Part shown: positions 51,483 through 61,314 of the stretch, one piece after another
Position numbering within the stretch: the first letter of the stretch is position 1
Layout: each line of letters opens with the position of its first letter
Position numbers and translations under genes: made by a program
IMG/VR virus record: IMGVR_UViG_3300034101_006325
Location: 124,001-188,000 of that record
Strand: one strand, 5' to 3'
DNA length: 64,000 nt
From: a virus
Notes under the pieces: model-generated
Databases searched by the model: none
What the model saw: only the letters and a program-made list of their open reading frames with translations
Told to the model about the DNA's origin: nothing

Positions 51483-53036
51483 ATGACAAAAACTATGCAA
51501 GACTACGGAATCTTGGATGCCAATGAAGAGTTGGTAGAAAGAGCCACACAAATTTTTTTTGATCATAGAAGACACATTCTTTTGACAGGCAAATCCAAGC
51601 ACAAATTTTTAAATTTTGCAGGAGTCAAAGATGAAGAAATGGCCAAAATTGAGATTGAAGATAAGGACAAATACCAGACTTATCATGCTAATTGGATTGA
51701 AGGAATCTTAAAAATATCATTAAGACATTTGAACCTTGATTCCAATTTTTCAAGAAAAACTTACGATCCTGCTGCTTTAGCACCTGACGTAGGAAAACCT
51801 GTTCCGCCTTTAGACTATGATTCGTCTGTAAAATTTTTTATAATTCCTGAAAGCATGTCTGCAAAAGCTGTTCTTTTGTGTTTAGGATTTGACATATCAC
51901 AAGTTCAGCAAAAACAACCAGAAATTGAAGCAAAAATAAAGCCGCATCCAGAACCCGCGTATCCACAGCCAGATCCACCCAGCCCTGAAAATCCAGATTT
52001 TCAGTATACAGACGAAGTAACAGGTCTAAAAGGAAGACAAAAACAAATTCTAGATGGAATAAAAAAATCTTTTAATGACTTTGTACAAAAAATTTCAGAT
52101 GACAAAGAATTAGCAAAATTATCAACATTAGGACCGGTTTATTTTTATCAATCAGCAGGACAGCTACTAATTGATAATTTGCCACCACCCGGTGATCCTA
52201 ATCTTGCTTCTACTGCTTACGCAAATTACGGTGCGCTAATTTCAACAATCGTTAAACCTTTTGTTGCTTCGGCGCTTGGCGTAATCGGTGGATCTTCGGA
52301 GTCAGGTGTAGTTGGTGGATTAGGAGCAAAAGAACCTGATCAAGTAAAAACCCCTGTCACACAAAATTTTTCGAAAGATTCAATAGTCATTGCTATAGGA
52401 ATGGAAGAGAATACATCTCCACCTTTTAGAAGAAAACTATTTAACATTTGTAAAGAATTAAAGATCAATGCTGACGCCTTGGCCGTCATAATAGCAAATG
52501 AATCTGCTGCTTCATTTTCTCCTAGTGTAAGAAGCGGTGAAAACATAAAACCCAAGCCAGGCGGAGGAAAATATACTTGGGGAGAAACTAACAGTCTTTA
52601 CAAAGACAATGAAGGACCAGCTGTAGGTTTAATTCAATTTACAAGCATAGCAATAAAAGAATTAAATCAAAAATTTCCAACTTCATTTGATCCTCCACTG
52701 ACAAAAGAAGTTCTTGGGAAAATGACAGCTGTCGAACAATTAGACGTTGTCAAACTTTATATTAAAAATTGTATCGGTACATTTAAGGATCCCCTTACTG
52801 ATCCTGCTGACGTTTATATTGCAATATTTTTACCACAAACATTAAAAAATAAAAATAAGCCTGTGCTTGCAACAAAAGGTGATGAAACAAAAGCATGGGA
52901 GAACAATAAGGGATTTAGAACAGGCGACGAAATTCTTAGACAAACTTTTGTAGATTTTATGGAGAAAAAACTATCATCCGCAAGACTTCGTGGAAGAATT
53001 TATTGTGATGTACAAAAAACTTTTAAAAGTAGGTAA
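51483..53036 (+). CDS. Virion-associated lytic transglycosylase/lysozyme-like protein
   Basis: A 517-residue baseplate-region protein. Residues 1-150 are mixed. A Pro-rich linker lies near 155-180 (KPHPEPAYPQPDPPSPENPD). A Gly-rich stretch near 265-285 precedes a lysozyme-fold domain from about 300 (FRRKLFNICKELKINADALA, then VIIANESAASFSPSV with a probable catalytic Glu). Later segments are GPAVGLIQFTS and VYIAIFLPQTLK, typical of SLT-type enzymes. It probably degrades peptidoglycan during DNA entry. Its separation from the spike-like gene is noted elsewhere. Confidence 0.8.
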   Translation: MTKTMQDYGILDANEELVERATQIFFDHRRHILLTGKSKHKFLNFAGVKDEEMAKIEIEDKDKYQTYHANWIEGILKISLRHLNLDSNFSRKTYDPAALAPDVGKPVPPLDYDSSVKFFIIPESMSAKAVLLCLGFDISQVQQKQPEIEAKIKPHPEPAYPQPDPPSPENPDFQYTDEVTGLKGRQKQILDGIKKSFNDFVQKISDDKELAKLSTLGPVYFYQSAGQLLIDNLPPPGDPNLASTAYANYGALISTIVKPFVASALGVIGGSSESGVVGGLGAKEPDQVKTPVTQNFSKDSIVIAIGMEENTSPPFRRKLFNICKELKINADALAVIIANESAASFSPSVRSGENIKPKPGGGKYTWGETNSLYKDNEGPAVGLIQFTSIAIKELNQKFPTSFDPPLTKEVLGKMTAVEQLDVVKLYIKNCIGTFKDPLTDPADVYIAIFLPQTLKNKNKPVLATKGDETKAWENNKGFRTGDEILRQTFVDFMEKKLSSARLRGRIYCDVQKTFKSR

Positions 53037-53069
53037 TAAATTACATCAAAACTTTAATTAGAATTGAAG

Positions 53070-53540
53070 ATGTCAAATTATAAATTCAAAAGCGTTGGAA
53101 CGACCGCACAAAAAAGGTTCGAAGAAACAGTAGATGTTTCAGTGGTTCCGATTGGAATTAGAACACCGCTTCAGCTGGATGATTCAGGTGAAGGGCTTCT
53201 TTCAATGAATTATAATAATGCCGAACAAATTGCAGATAATTTAAGAAATTTATTAATGACAAACTGGGGTGAAAGACTGGGCCTTTATGATTTTGGCGCC
53301 AATCTCAGACCTCTCACGACAGAATACTCAAGTCAAGATGCATTTGATGAAGAAGCAATTGCTAGAATAAGAAATGCAGTTTCAAAATGGATGCCTTATA
53401 TAGAATTAAATAATTTTGAATCAAGCTTTGAAAGATATGAAAATAGGAGCACAGCAATAATTTATATAAAAGTTACTTACAATATTCCGAGCTTAAATGC
53501 TTATGATCAGAAAATTCAAGTCAATTTATATGTAATATGA
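53070..53540 (+). CDS. gp25-like baseplate wedge protein
   Basis: A 156-residue protein starting at ATG 53070 (MSNYKFKSVGTTAQKRFEET). A TTG at 53064 is a less likely alternative. The conserved gp25 pattern is clear: NNAEQIADNLRNLLMTNWGE, RLGLYDFGANLRPL and the C-terminal strands (AIIYIKVTYNIPSLNAYDQK). gp25 joins wedge proteins to the sheath initiator position in contractile baseplates. The adjacent gp6-like gene confirms a baseplate operon. Confidence 0.92.
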   Translation: MSNYKFKSVGTTAQKRFEETVDVSVVPIGIRTPLQLDDSGEGLLSMNYNNAEQIADNLRNLLMTNWGERLGLYDFGANLRPLTTEYSSQDAFDEEAIARIRNAVSKWMPYIELNNFESSFERYENRSTAIIYIKVTYNIPSLNAYDQKIQVNLYVI

Positions 53541-53549
53541 AGTAAAGCC

Positions 53550-55406
53550 ATGGCCGTAGACAATAAAAAAAATACAACAGATGTTAGACAAAGAAGATAC
53601 CTCGGAAGAGACTTCGATTCCTTTCGATCTACTCTACTCGATTATGCACGTCAATATTATCCAAATAAAATTCAAGATTTTTCAGAGTCATCTGTTGGCG
53701 GTCTTTTTTTGGACATGGCATCATATGTGGGCGACAATTTATCATTTTATTTAGACCATCTATACGGAGAACTAAATTACGAAACTGCTGTAGAGACGTC
53801 AAGCATAGAAAATGCTCTTAATTTAGCAAATATACCAATCAATGGAACAGCAGCTGCCACTGTCAATGTCTCGGTTTATATAGAAATACCAGTTTTAAAT
53901 GATGGAGATGTAAGTCCAAATGTGAATCTTCTTCCAATTATTAAAGCAGGAACTAAATTCCTATCAAATGCAGGAATTGAATTTACACTTATAGAAGATA
54001 TAGAATTTGCTTATGACGAATTAAAAAATGGAAATTATATTCTTCATCCCAAAGCAGTAAAAATTGTTAGTAAGACTAACAACCTAGGACAACCCACATC
54101 TTATATCCTAGTTCATAAAGGAATTTGCACATCTGCATCTGAGCGTACAGACACATTTAAAATTGGCAACTTTATTCCTTTTAGAAGGCTCACATTGACA
54201 CAATCAAATGTAACTGAAATTGTAAAAATTTATGATGATTTTGGAAATGATTATTATGAAGTAAGTGCATTGACTAACGATGTCGTCTACAAAAATGTTT
54301 TAAATAAATCATATGATTCATCTTTAGTAAAAGATGGTTTAAAAGTGATACCTGCACCATATAGATTTATAAAAAGAACACGTCTTGAAGATAGAAAAAC
54401 CATTCTAACATTTGGAGGAGGAAATGCCAATACTCTCGAAGATGATATCATCCCAGACCCTTCGGAATTTGCTATTTCATTTCCATATTCCAAAACTTTT
54501 TCAAGAGTGTCAGTCAATCCTGAGAAATTATTAACAACAAATACATTAGGAGTTGCTGCTGCAGATACCACCGTTACAGTAATTTATAGACACGGAGGCG
54601 GTCTATTCCATAATGTGGGCCCTGGTTCAATAACAAGCGTTTCTAATTTGATTATAGAATTCCCAAAAAATCCTGTTAATTATGATGTCAATAGAATTAG
54701 AAATACAATCGAAGTATTAAATGATGAATTCGCATCTGGCGGTGAAGATGCTTTAACAATTGACGAACTGGCTGCATTAATTCCTACTGTAAAAGGCTCG
54801 CAAGAAAGAATTGTAACTAAAGAGGATCTCTTGGCGAGAGTTTATACAATGCCGTCAAATTTAGGCAGGGTATTTCGTGCAGCAATTGTGAACAGTCCTA
54901 CAAATCCATTAGCAACTCAGCTTTACATTGCTTCAAGAGATTCTAACGGATTTTTAATTCCATCGACCGATACATTAAAATCAAATATTAAAAAATATCT
55001 CAATTCTTATAGAATGATATCGGATTCAATAGAAATTCTTGATTCTCAAGTTGTCAATCTTCAATTAAAATTTTCTGTTGTAGTAGATCCTTCTCTCAAT
55101 AAATCAACAGTCCTAACAGAAGTCTTAAGAAAGTTACAAAATAAATTTTCCTTAAGTAAAATGTATATTGACCAGCCAATCATAATATCAGAAGTTGTAA
55201 ATTTAATATTTACAGTTCAAGGAATTATCGCTGTAGACGACGTTATGTTTACTAATATTAGTAATATAACAAATAATAGAGTGTATAGCGACGTAATTCA
55301 TGATGTAAAAGCTTATACAAAAAGACAATTTGTTTTTCCACCAACGGGCGGAATTTTTGAAATAAGATACCCAGATGTTGATATTATTGCAAAGGTTGTG
55401 ACATAA
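53550..55406 (+). CDS. gp6/baseplate-J-like wedge protein
   Basis: A 618-residue baseplate wedge protein. The N-terminus has RRYLGRDFDSFRSTLLDYAR, then FSESSVGGLFLDMASYVGDN and LSFYLDHLYGELNYETAVET, typical of gp6/baseplate J proteins. It continues with TIDELAALIPTVKGSQERIV, TKEDLLARVYTMPSNLGRVF and a C-terminal domain rich in beta strands. In contractile tails these proteins form the inner iris of wedges. The stop overlaps the next gene's start by one base (TAATG). Confidence 0.92.
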   Translation: MAVDNKKNTTDVRQRRYLGRDFDSFRSTLLDYARQYYPNKIQDFSESSVGGLFLDMASYVGDNLSFYLDHLYGELNYETAVETSSIENALNLANIPINGTAAATVNVSVYIEIPVLNDGDVSPNVNLLPIIKAGTKFLSNAGIEFTLIEDIEFAYDELKNGNYILHPKAVKIVSKTNNLGQPTSYILVHKGICTSASERTDTFKIGNFIPFRRLTLTQSNVTEIVKIYDDFGNDYYEVSALTNDVVYKNVLNKSYDSSLVKDGLKVIPAPYRFIKRTRLEDRKTILTFGGGNANTLEDDIIPDPSEFAISFPYSKTFSRVSVNPEKLLTTNTLGVAAADTTVTVIYRHGGGLFHNVGPGSITSVSNLIIEFPKNPVNYDVNRIRNTIEVLNDEFASGGEDALTIDELAALIPTVKGSQERIVTKEDLLARVYTMPSNLGRVFRAAIVNSPTNPLATQLYIASRDSNGFLIPSTDTLKSNIKKYLNSYRMISDSIEILDSQVVNLQLKFSVVVDPSLNKSTVLTEVLRKLQNKFSLSKMYIDQPIIISEVVNLIFTVQGIIAVDDVMFTNISNITNNRVYSDVIHDVKAYTKRQFVFPPTGGIFEIRYPDVDIIAKVVT

Positions 55407-56914
55407 TGTATAAATCAATTAAGTCAGACAAAGACACTTACATTACAAATAAATATGTCGCTGGCGTTCAATCAGTAAGCGGCAACGTTGGCATTGCCGG
55501 TTCGTTGGATCTATTTAAACTTTATGGCATAACAAACATTACTAGCGGTTCAACAAAACTTCCTCAGACAGAATTAAGTCGTTTATTAATTCATTTTGAT
55601 ATTGATCAAATTAAAGATTTAATTTCTTCGGGTAAAATAGACATAACAGACTCAAGTTTTAAATGTTATCTTTCACTAAAAGATGTTTACGGAGGTCAAC
55701 CTACTCCTAGTAATTTTACATTAGAAGTTTATCCTTTGTCTGCGTCTTTTATAGAAGGTTTTGGCAAAGATTCATCATATTACTCTGACAAAGATTCATC
55801 AAATTTTTTATCTTCATCCTACGGAGTGCCATGGAACGGAGAAGGATGTTCTGTTCCATGTTTTTCAACAGGATCCGGAGATTATATAACTTCTTCACTT
55901 ACAATTGCTACTTCATCAGCAAGTCAATATTTCAAAACGGGTGAAGAAGATCTGTTGGTAGATGTAACAAAAATAATATCTGCAACAGTAATAAATGATT
56001 TGCCCGATCAAGGTTTTAGAATATCATTTAGTCAACAGCAGGAGAATGATACTAATACATACTTTGTCAAAAGATTTGGAAGTCGTCAATGTTATGATGA
56101 AACCAAACAACCAGAATTAATAGTAAAATTTGATGATTCAATAGAAGATGATTCATCAAATTTTTTCATTGAAAAACAGGCAAATATATTTTTATACAGC
56201 TACAATGATTATCTGCCAGACAATTTGTTGTCTGGCAGTACCTCTTTAACAGGTAGCAATTGTTTAAAATTAGAACTTCAAACAGAAGTTTCAGGCATCG
56301 GAAAATATTCCCTAGAATTTTCAGAATCGCAATACTTGAGAGGTCAAAATTATCTAACGGGTGTTTATCAATCTTACGTGTCTGCCTCGCTTTTTGATGT
56401 AAATTTAAAACAAGTCTTTGACTTAACTGGCTCAATAATTTTTACTCCCATATGGAAATCACTTGATGGAACAATTGCATTTGCGACAGGCAGTAAAATT
56501 ACAGCCAATTCTCCGCAAAGAACTTCAACTAGATTTTCAAAAAAGAACTTTAACGTATCAACAATTTTATTAAATGATGAATTTAAATTAAATCAGCTGA
56601 TAAATGTAAGAGTCAACATATTCGAAGGAGACGATCCATCTGTAATTGCAAAAAGATTGCCTATAACAAATCTTAGTAAAATTGTTAAAAATGCATATTA
56701 TGCTGTAAGAGACATTGCTAGCAATGTTTACGTAATTCCTTTTGACAATGTAGATAATTCAACTAAAATTTCAAGTGATTATGAAGGCATGTATTTTAAC
56801 TTCGATACATCGCCCCTAGTCAAAGGAAAAAACTATGTATTTGACATCATGTTAATGTTAGATAATGTTGAGAAAAAATATTTAGATTCATCAAATCATT
56901 TTAGAATAACATAA
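55406..56914 (+). CDS. Baseplate-region structural protein, unrecognised
   Basis: A 502-residue protein with a Ser/Thr/Gly/Asp-rich, beta-type composition. The N-terminus (SIKSDKDTYITNKYVAGVQS) resembles DNRLRE-like domains, which begin with DTYI and are common in extracellular or surface structures. The stretch SGSTSLTGSNCLKLELQ lies over an 11-bp perfect hairpin in the DNA. It lies between gp6-like and the giant LamG protein, so a wedge or peripheral baseplate role is likely. No enzyme motif is visible. Confidence 0.7.
   Translation: MYKSIKSDKDTYITNKYVAGVQSVSGNVGIAGSLDLFKLYGITNITSGSTKLPQTELSRLLIHFDIDQIKDLISSGKIDITDSSFKCYLSLKDVYGGQPTPSNFTLEVYPLSASFIEGFGKDSSYYSDKDSSNFLSSSYGVPWNGEGCSVPCFSTGSGDYITSSLTIATSSASQYFKTGEEDLLVDVTKIISATVINDLPDQGFRISFSQQQENDTNTYFVKRFGSRQCYDETKQPELIVKFDDSIEDDSSNFFIEKQANIFLYSYNDYLPDNLLSGSTSLTGSNCLKLELQTEVSGIGKYSLEFSESQYLRGQNYLTGVYQSYVSASLFDVNLKQVFDLTGSIIFTPIWKSLDGTIAFATGSKITANSPQRTSTRFSKKNFNVSTILLNDEFKLNQLINVRVNIFEGDDPSVIAKRLPITNLSKIVKNAYYAVRDIASNVYVIPFDNVDNSTKISSDYEGMYFNFDTSPLVKGKNYVFDIMLMLDNVEKKYLDSSNHFRIT
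56213..56238 (+). repeat. Perfect 11-bp intragenic hairpin with TTTG loop
   Basis: CTGCCAGACAA, loop TTTG and TTGTCTGGCAG form a perfect 11-bp stem with six G:C pairs, exceptional in this AT-rich coding region. It lies within the 55406-56914 gene. No T-run follows, so it is not a standard terminator. It might pause ribosomes or polymerase, guide RNA processing, or bind a protein. Confidence 0.7.
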
Positions 56915-56924
56915 AGTTAAAGTC

Positions 56925-59900
56925 ATGACAGTCAATTACAACTCCCCTTACATTCCTTCATTTTTAAAGTCTGCTTTGCAGGACTCAAAGCCGGTATTTT
57001 TGACTTTTAGTGACATTATAGACACAAATGTTACAAGTACTTCTTCTTTCAAATATGAGCCAATAAATTTTCCATTAAAAAATACACAACAACTCAATAT
57101 AGACTGGGAAAATTTTGAAAATCACACATTTTTCTCTTCAGCAGAAGTAAAAGTTAACGTTGCTTTTGATCAGATAATTAATGGTTTTCCTTTTGACGGA
57201 ACAAAAGCAGAAGTAGAAAGATTTTTTGAAAAAATAACGGGATTTGAAAATTGGCTATTTAATCAATTTCCTAAATTCAGTGGCTATTTACATTTTTCTG
57301 GTACCCAGGTCAACGAGGATCCTTCAAATGGATTCGATCCGCTTTTAGGCACGTGGATAAAAACTGCTGATTCATCTGGGTGGCTTTATCCCGACTTGTC
57401 TACAAAGAAAACTGCAAATTCGCATTTAAACATAGATGTAAAAAAATCATTCACCATAGAAGCACAAGTCTTCATACCTGATCAGATCAATGATCGTCAA
57501 GTTATTCTTCAAAAATCTTCCAGCGATAAAACACAATCGTATACTTTTCACTTGGAACCTTCTACTTCTAACGTTGTAGACGCATTTTTTACAATAAACT
57601 CCGGGAGTACAAATAACTTTGTCAGTGCATCTCTAAAAAAAGGCAAATTTAATCATGTGTGCATGACACTTAATAAAGAAACTGGAAAAAATCTCATGCA
57701 ATTTTTTGTTGATGAAGAACTAATAACTACATCGAACAAAGATAAATTTTTTGGGACAATGGATGACAAATCTGAACTTTACATAGGGTCAGGATCATCA
57801 TTCTACAAAGAGTCAACATTATTCTATCCTCAGCAAACATTTAGCGGTTCAATTGATGAATTAAGAATTTTTCAGTCAACAAGAACAATTGCACAGCAGA
57901 AAATTTATGCAACAAAAGGCCTTTATGCCTCTAATGAACTAAAACTATATTATAGATTTAACGAACCAAACTCGCTATTTTCTAACACGCTTGCTGATGA
58001 AATAAACTCTATAGTTTTAGACAGCTCAGGAAATGCATTACATGCAAATATTTCAAATTACGATCTAAGTCTTAGAAAATCAACGGACGAAGATCCGCTT
58101 AATCCTGTAAAAAACGAGAGAAAAGAATTTAAAATAACACTTTTCCCGGGCAATCAAGATGTCATAGATTTAAATACAAGATTGTTGCAATCTGCAAGTC
58201 TTTATGATCAGGAAAATCCAAATCTTATAACTAAACTAATTCCTAGACATTATTTGAGAGCAGGTGCGCTTTCAGAAGGCTACCCAGAAAGAAAAATTAT
58301 AGGTTTTACAGGAGATCCTTACCAAGGAGAAGGATTGCCGGGGACATCAAAGCTAGGATCAACACAAATAATGTTAACATTTTTGTATATATGGTCAAAA
58401 TTTTTTGACGAAATCAAATTATTTGTTGATTCATTTAAAACACTTAGAACAGTTGATTATGATAAGATCGATACAGTCCCAGATAATTTTTTAAATGATT
58501 TTATCAGATCATACGGCGTTTACCTTCCTCCATTTTTCAATGGTTCAAATATAAAGCAATACGTCGATGCAGAAGATATTACTGAGGTAGGCATCAGCAA
58601 TTATTCATTAAAAGAAGTTCAAACTCAAATTCTTAGAAGAATTTTGGTAAATATTCCCGATATCTTGAGATCAAAAGGCACTCAGCACAGCATAAGAGCT
58701 TTTCTTCGTTCTGTCGGGATAGATCCTGACAATAGTGTTAGGATCAGAGAATTTGGTGGGCCAAGCGTAAGAAATATTTCTTCAAATAGAGAAACAAGAA
58801 CAGATGTAATTGCATCAGCTAACTGTGTGACTTCTTCGCTTGTACTCTCAAATTATTTAACTGCATCAAGGATAGAACCTGGTTATCCTGAAATATCTGG
58901 TATTTTTGTTGATGGTGTATCCAACAATCCTAACGATGGACTTCTTACATCTGGCTCATGGACATTTGAGGGCCTCTACAAATTTGGACCAAATAATTTA
59001 AAGAAAATAGACAAAGATCAATCTTTATTTAGACTTGAAACAACAGGATCTGCTGCAACTTCAAAAAATGGTGTAATTGTTAACGTAGTTGCTCCCATTA
59101 ATTCTGGCTCAGTCTATGCATACATTAGGCCCGGCATGTCTACAAATTCGCCTATGTTGACCTTGTCGGTGCCTGCAAATATTTTTAATGGTGATTCTTG
59201 GAATATTTCTGTCGGTTGTGACAGAAATGATTCAATTGACAGCTTTGTTTCTTCTTCATACTTTTTAAGAGCAGCAAATCAAAATGCAGGAGAAATAAAT
59301 GACATTTACACAACATCTTCGTTTTTTTATGAAAAATATAGTTCAGAAAACAATGCTCTACAATCGCTAGATAGTTCTTATAATGCATCTGGCTCTTTCA
59401 TAAAGATCGGCGGAAATCAATCACCACCAGCAAGTTCAATGGGCTACGTATTTTTAAATGATACTCTTACAGCTCCAATTGTTGCAAGATCATATCAATA
59501 TGTTGGTCAAGTTAGCAATTTGAAGTTTTGGTCAAAAGGTATAAAAGAAAATGAATGGAGAGAACACGTAAGAAATCACAAGTCTGTAGGAGTAGAAAAT
59601 GCTCTCCTGAATTACAATTACGTGTCAAATTTGAGCGGATCCTTCGAAAAATTAAGAATTCATACAATTTTAAAACAAGAAAATTTATATGCAGACAATT
59701 CCGGAGAAATTGTATTCTTAGATTATAGCCAGAACAACTTTCATCTAACAGGGTCAGGATTTGATTCAGAGCAGCGTGTATTAATTGGAGACATAATTCC
59801 TTATAGCTACTTAAGCCCTTATTTTGATGAATATTCTACGTCGGAAAAAGTAAGAATTAGAAGCTTTACAAATGAAGAAAATTTAATAGATGCTCCTTGG

Positions 59901-60383
59901 GCAACCATAGCACCGCTTTACGAATTGTCGCCTGAAGATGTCTCAAATGACGATCCTCGTCTTTCAATAGAATTTTCTTTAATAGACTCTCTCAACAAAG
60001 ACATTATTACAATGTTTTCAGATTTAGATCAAATAGGAAACATTATCGGCAGCCCAGAGCTTATGTTCTCACCTGATTATCCAGGTCTTGAAAAATTAAG
60101 AGACGTATATTTTAACAGAATATCAGATAAGCTAAATTTTAGAGGATTTTTTGAATTTTACAAATGGTTTGACTTGTCAATTAGCACCTTTATTGAGCAA
60201 CTTGTTCCAAGAAAAACTCATTTTAGAGGAACAAATTTTGTCGTAGAATCTCACATGCTCGAAAGAAGCAAAAAAGAATATCATCACGTCGATGGTTACT
60301 TAGGCGATTCAATCAGAGGATATATTGCTGACAAAGACCTAATACAATTACAATTAATTTCTGGCGAAATTAATAAGTACTGA
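56925..60383 (+). CDS. Giant baseplate wedge/tail protein with two LamG-like domains
   Basis: A 1152-residue protein. The first LamG-like domain is at about 165-350 (KKSFTIEAQVFIPDQINDRQ, then KGKFNHVCMTLN, FSGSIDELRIFQS). The central region (ASLYDQENPNLITKLIPRHY, then IMLTFLYIWSKFFDEIKLFV and ILRRILVNIPDILRSKGTQH) looks like a gp7-type or tail-I-type wedge core. A second LamG-like domain is at about 650-880 (SGSWTFEGLYKFGPN). The C-terminal region (LNFRGFFEFYKWFDLSISTF) completes the virion part. It is probably a wedge protein with glycan-binding or stabilising modules. The gp7 equivalence is by position and size. Confidence 0.78.
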   Translation: MTVNYNSPYIPSFLKSALQDSKPVFLTFSDIIDTNVTSTSSFKYEPINFPLKNTQQLNIDWENFENHTFFSSAEVKVNVAFDQIINGFPFDGTKAEVERFFEKITGFENWLFNQFPKFSGYLHFSGTQVNEDPSNGFDPLLGTWIKTADSSGWLYPDLSTKKTANSHLNIDVKKSFTIEAQVFIPDQINDRQVILQKSSSDKTQSYTFHLEPSTSNVVDAFFTINSGSTNNFVSASLKKGKFNHVCMTLNKETGKNLMQFFVDEELITTSNKDKFFGTMDDKSELYIGSGSSFYKESTLFYPQQTFSGSIDELRIFQSTRTIAQQKIYATKGLYASNELKLYYRFNEPNSLFSNTLADEINSIVLDSSGNALHANISNYDLSLRKSTDEDPLNPVKNERKEFKITLFPGNQDVIDLNTRLLQSASLYDQENPNLITKLIPRHYLRAGALSEGYPERKIIGFTGDPYQGEGLPGTSKLGSTQIMLTFLYIWSKFFDEIKLFVDSFKTLRTVDYDKIDTVPDNFLNDFIRSYGVYLPPFFNGSNIKQYVDAEDITEVGISNYSLKEVQTQILRRILVNIPDILRSKGTQHSIRAFLRSVGIDPDNSVRIREFGGPSVRNISSNRETRTDVIASANCVTSSLVLSNYLTASRIEPGYPEISGIFVDGVSNNPNDGLLTSGSWTFEGLYKFGPNNLKKIDKDQSLFRLETTGSAATSKNGVIVNVVAPINSGSVYAYIRPGMSTNSPMLTLSVPANIFNGDSWNISVGCDRNDSIDSFVSSSYFLRAANQNAGEINDIYTTSSFFYEKYSSENNALQSLDSSYNASGSFIKIGGNQSPPASSMGYVFLNDTLTAPIVARSYQYVGQVSNLKFWSKGIKENEWREHVRNHKSVGVENALLNYNYVSNLSGSFEKLRIHTILKQENLYADNSGEIVFLDYSQNNFHLTGSGFDSEQRVLIGDIIPYSYLSPYFDEYSTSEKVRIRSFTNEENLIDAPWATIAPLYELSPEDVSNDDPRLSIEFSLIDSLNKDIITMFSDLDQIGNIIGSPELMFSPDYPGLEKLRDVYFNRISDKLNFRGFFEFYKWFDLSISTFIEQLVPRKTHFRGTNFVVESHMLERSKKEYHHVDGYLGDSIRGYIADKDLIQLQLISGEINKY

Positions 60384-60392
60384 AACAAACTT

Positions 60393-61313
60393 ATGGCCAA
60401 TTTTCAGAGAAATTATTATTCAACTGATCAGCAAATCGACGCCTTAAAACTAAAATGGTTCGATGAAGGGCCAGTAGTCAGACTTTTAGAACAAACACCT
60501 GTTAATTCTCAAGGAATTAATACAAAAAAATTCGATCCTTTTAGACAAGGAACAGAGATTAGACAAGAAAAACACAGTTTTGGAAGTGCTGCAAAAATTA
60601 CACCAGGTACACCTGGTCATTTAATAAGTCCTGTATGTTTTGGTGTCAATAATTTAGATATTATTTCAGAAGATGAATACTACGATGTAGATAATTTTAA
60701 TCCTGTAGACTTTATAAGAGCACAAGAGAAAGAGACAGATCTTTCAAAAATTTTTACATTTCCTATTGTCACTGCTGATTCTAATCAGCTTGAAAATTAT
60801 CTTTTAAACGGAATAATAGAACCTTTTTCAATTAGACCTGTTGCATCATTTTATTCAATAGAACACCCATTCGAATCAAGAACAATTCGTGGAAATTTAT
60901 TGGATGGTAATATCGATCGTTGGTATAGATCAAGCGATCAAATTGTTACAATTGATGATTATCTTGATCTTGTCAATGACGAGTGGTATTATGACTCTTT
61001 TAAATTTTACGAAGAAATATATGCAAATAATAAAATTCCTATCGCATATAAATTAAATCTTGATGACAATGATTACGTAAACAGTAATTTCAATAAATTT
61101 TCTGCTTTTAATGATTCAAAAATTTATCTACAATCAGCAGGAATAACTGTAGAAACTCATGGACAAGATATGATAAATGTGTTTTCAATAATGACTGGTT
61201 CTGCGTACAACTATGTTCCGCCTGGAAAAAAATGTTTTTCGACAGGATTTGATTTTGACAACGAAGGTATAAGCGGTCTAGATTCTCTAGCATTTGGAGG
61301 TTTAACCTATTAA
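60393..61313 (+). CDS. Baseplate/tail structural protein, unrecognised
   Basis: A 306-residue protein starting MANFQRNYYSTDQQIDALKL. Polar and Asn/Asp-rich, with a mid-region EHPFESRTIRGNLLDGNIDR and a C-terminal Gly-rich end (GFDFDNEGISGLDSLAFGG). No membrane, nucleotide or catalytic motif is visible. It follows the giant wedge-like gene by nine bases and precedes another large ORF by one base, so a structural role is inferred from context. Confidence 0.7.
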   Translation: MANFQRNYYSTDQQIDALKLKWFDEGPVVRLLEQTPVNSQGINTKKFDPFRQGTEIRQEKHSFGSAAKITPGTPGHLISPVCFGVNNLDIISEDEYYDVDNFNPVDFIRAQEKETDLSKIFTFPIVTADSNQLENYLLNGIIEPFSIRPVASFYSIEHPFESRTIRGNLLDGNIDRWYRSSDQIVTIDDYLDLVNDEWYYDSFKFYEEIYANNKIPIAYKLNLDDNDYVNSNFNKFSAFNDSKIYLQSAGITVETHGQDMINVFSIMTGSAYNYVPPGKKCFSTGFDFDNEGISGLDSLAFGGLTY

Positions 61314-61314
61314 T

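Noticed and set aside
60602-60617. Hairpin ACCAGGT-AC-ACCTGGT within the structural gene at 60393.
   Set aside because: The stem is only six to seven pairs and encodes a simple PGTPG segment, so it can be explained by coding sequence.
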